Shown: positions 62,990 through 64,000 of the stretch, in pieces | Layout of the letters: each line of letters opens with the position of its first letter | How positions within the stretch are numbered: the first letter of the stretch is position 1 | Assembly: GCA_907163375.1 (NCBI GenBank) | Contig: CAJQUW010000585.1 | Span: 62,001 to 126,000, forward strand | Reading direction: 5' to 3' | Length of the DNA stretch: 64,000 nt | From: Prostheceraeus crozeri | Lineage: Eukaryota > Platyhelminthes > Polycladida > Euryleptidae | The notes under the pieces: model-generated | What the model was told of the DNA's origin: nothing | The model's input: only the letters and a program-made list of their open reading frames with translations | The model's database searches: none | Program-made: the position numbers and the translations under genes

Positions 62990-64000
62990 TTGTATGTAGC
63001 TCTTGAGATGTCTATGAATATTGCAATTCTTGATCGCTGTTAGTAACAGATAATGGAGAGATGAAGAAATCTCTGATGGACTTTTATTGAAGTCTATGAA
63101 GGTTTGCTCTCTAAATAGATTTTAATTCATGAAAAGTTTGAAAGTCTATGAATGTTTGGAAATGTGAATAGATTTAAACTTCAGATTTCTATCTAAAAAT
63201 GATTTGAAATATCAGTTTACCAATTCATTCATTAATGGACTCTCAACCTGGAGCATAGAAATTAACAATACCATAGAAAGTCATAGAATGGAAATTGCAT
63301 GAAAATTATGGCACACGCCGGGGAAACTTAGTTGGGGCAAAATGTAACTTGTGTGATCTGGCTTCCATGTTTTTTGATTGGCAATTATATTTATCAGGCT
63401 AATTCTTGATCTGCATTGTTGGCCCTTGTCCAAAGACCATGTACTCAAAAGCAATAGTGAATTTACAAAATGCTGCGCCAACAGGATGACAAAGAAGGAA
63501 ATCCTCTTAAACGTTCTGTATGGTCATCATTTTGAAATATCGCTCCGATAATCTATCAATAGTATAATCAGACTTTTATTCAACTTGTAATGTCGATTTA
63601 CAGAACATGTATAACTCCAGCTTGAAATCAGAGGCCAAGAAATCTTAGAGTATTCATTTTACTTTAAAGAGTTCCCCTGTTCACTTAATTTGAATAATTT
63701 TCAAAATCTCAACATGCATTCGAATATCAGTCTCCAAAATATCACATGTGTCATTCAATGACTAATTGAAAAGTTCCAGCGACATTTCATTTATTTGAGA
63801 AATGATTGTCTGTTAAGAAACTTTCAGTTTGTTTATTCCAGAAAGCGCCAGGTTTCTTAGTCGCTTGAAGAAGAAATTATCCAATAATTAGACTTTCTAT
63901 CTGTGAATTCTTCAGATGTTCTTACAACAACTACACATTGGAACATTGGAAACTAGTTGTCAGTGACTGCTACAAATAGACACACTATATTAATCCATGG
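62990..64000. other. no feature seen
   Basis: AT-rich sequence with a loosely repeated agtctatgaa word at 63090-63150. No gene, element or RNA recognised. Confidence 0.3.

Overview
The window is AT-rich nuclear DNA from an invertebrate animal, probably marine. A six-exon secreted-protein gene with GT-AG introns, an SLC17-type membrane transporter, tRNA-derived SINEs, Penelope-like, CR1/L2-like and Jockey/I-like retroelements, and hAT, Tc1, piggyBac, Harbinger and Polinton elements all point to a metazoan. Scattered tgtaggcctaca words are a weak hint of a deuterostome; I cannot name the phylum.

Layout. 1-5160: a hAT element (895-2497, perfect 8-bp target duplication), then an intron-free SLC17-family transporter gene on the minus strand (3191-4660) with its own TATA box and poly(A) signal, flanked by two copies of a ~90-bp repeat. 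5161-34985: a stack of nested transposons. A small hAT element (5161-10804) was hit by a 4.87-kb TA-flanked element (5401-10272) and by a piggyBac (from 10809), which was itself hit by a Tc1 element (11575-12974). The piggyBac abuts a Harbinger remnant (14330-15405), which abuts a CR1/L2-type LINE (~15495-34985). A Polinton of 18,371 bp (16164-34534) split that LINE.

The Polinton is a fossil that looks nearly complete, with long inverted repeats and about three to five breaks. Its parts are two uncharacterised genes, a minor capsid protein, a packaging ATPase, protein-primed DNA polymerase B, an acidic-protein region, a coiled-coil protein with a phage-tail-fibre-like head, a pVI-like protein, the major capsid protein, a pX-like protein, a PLA2 domain sharing one frame with the integrase, and an adenain-type protease. 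The family is thought to make capsids (capsid proteins, ATPase, protease), copy itself (PolB) and insert (integrase). Two features cut across all these genes: small GC-rich palindrome pairs inside many reading frames, and a shared TTAAAAATG-like start context.

34995-40600: small hAT pieces, a tandem repeat, a perfect-looking hairpin and a full hAT MITE (38001-38808). 40683-60808: one host gene on the minus strand, six exons joining into 429 codons without a frame error, encoding a secreted protein with three FG-GAP/VCBS-type DxDGD calcium loops. Its 10.7-kb last intron holds a nested pair of the hAT MITE, a LINE fragment, a plus-strand small secreted cysteine peptide gene (44612-44956) and a sulfotransferase-like relic. 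Other introns hold a foldback beside exon 3, a TIR element with a 15-bp target duplication, a Penelope fragment, SINEs and a 31-bp minisatellite.

60809-64000: a Penelope GIY-YIG fragment between short inverted repeats, a foldback element with hammerhead-like cores and a 14-bp target duplication, and otherwise nothing I can identify.
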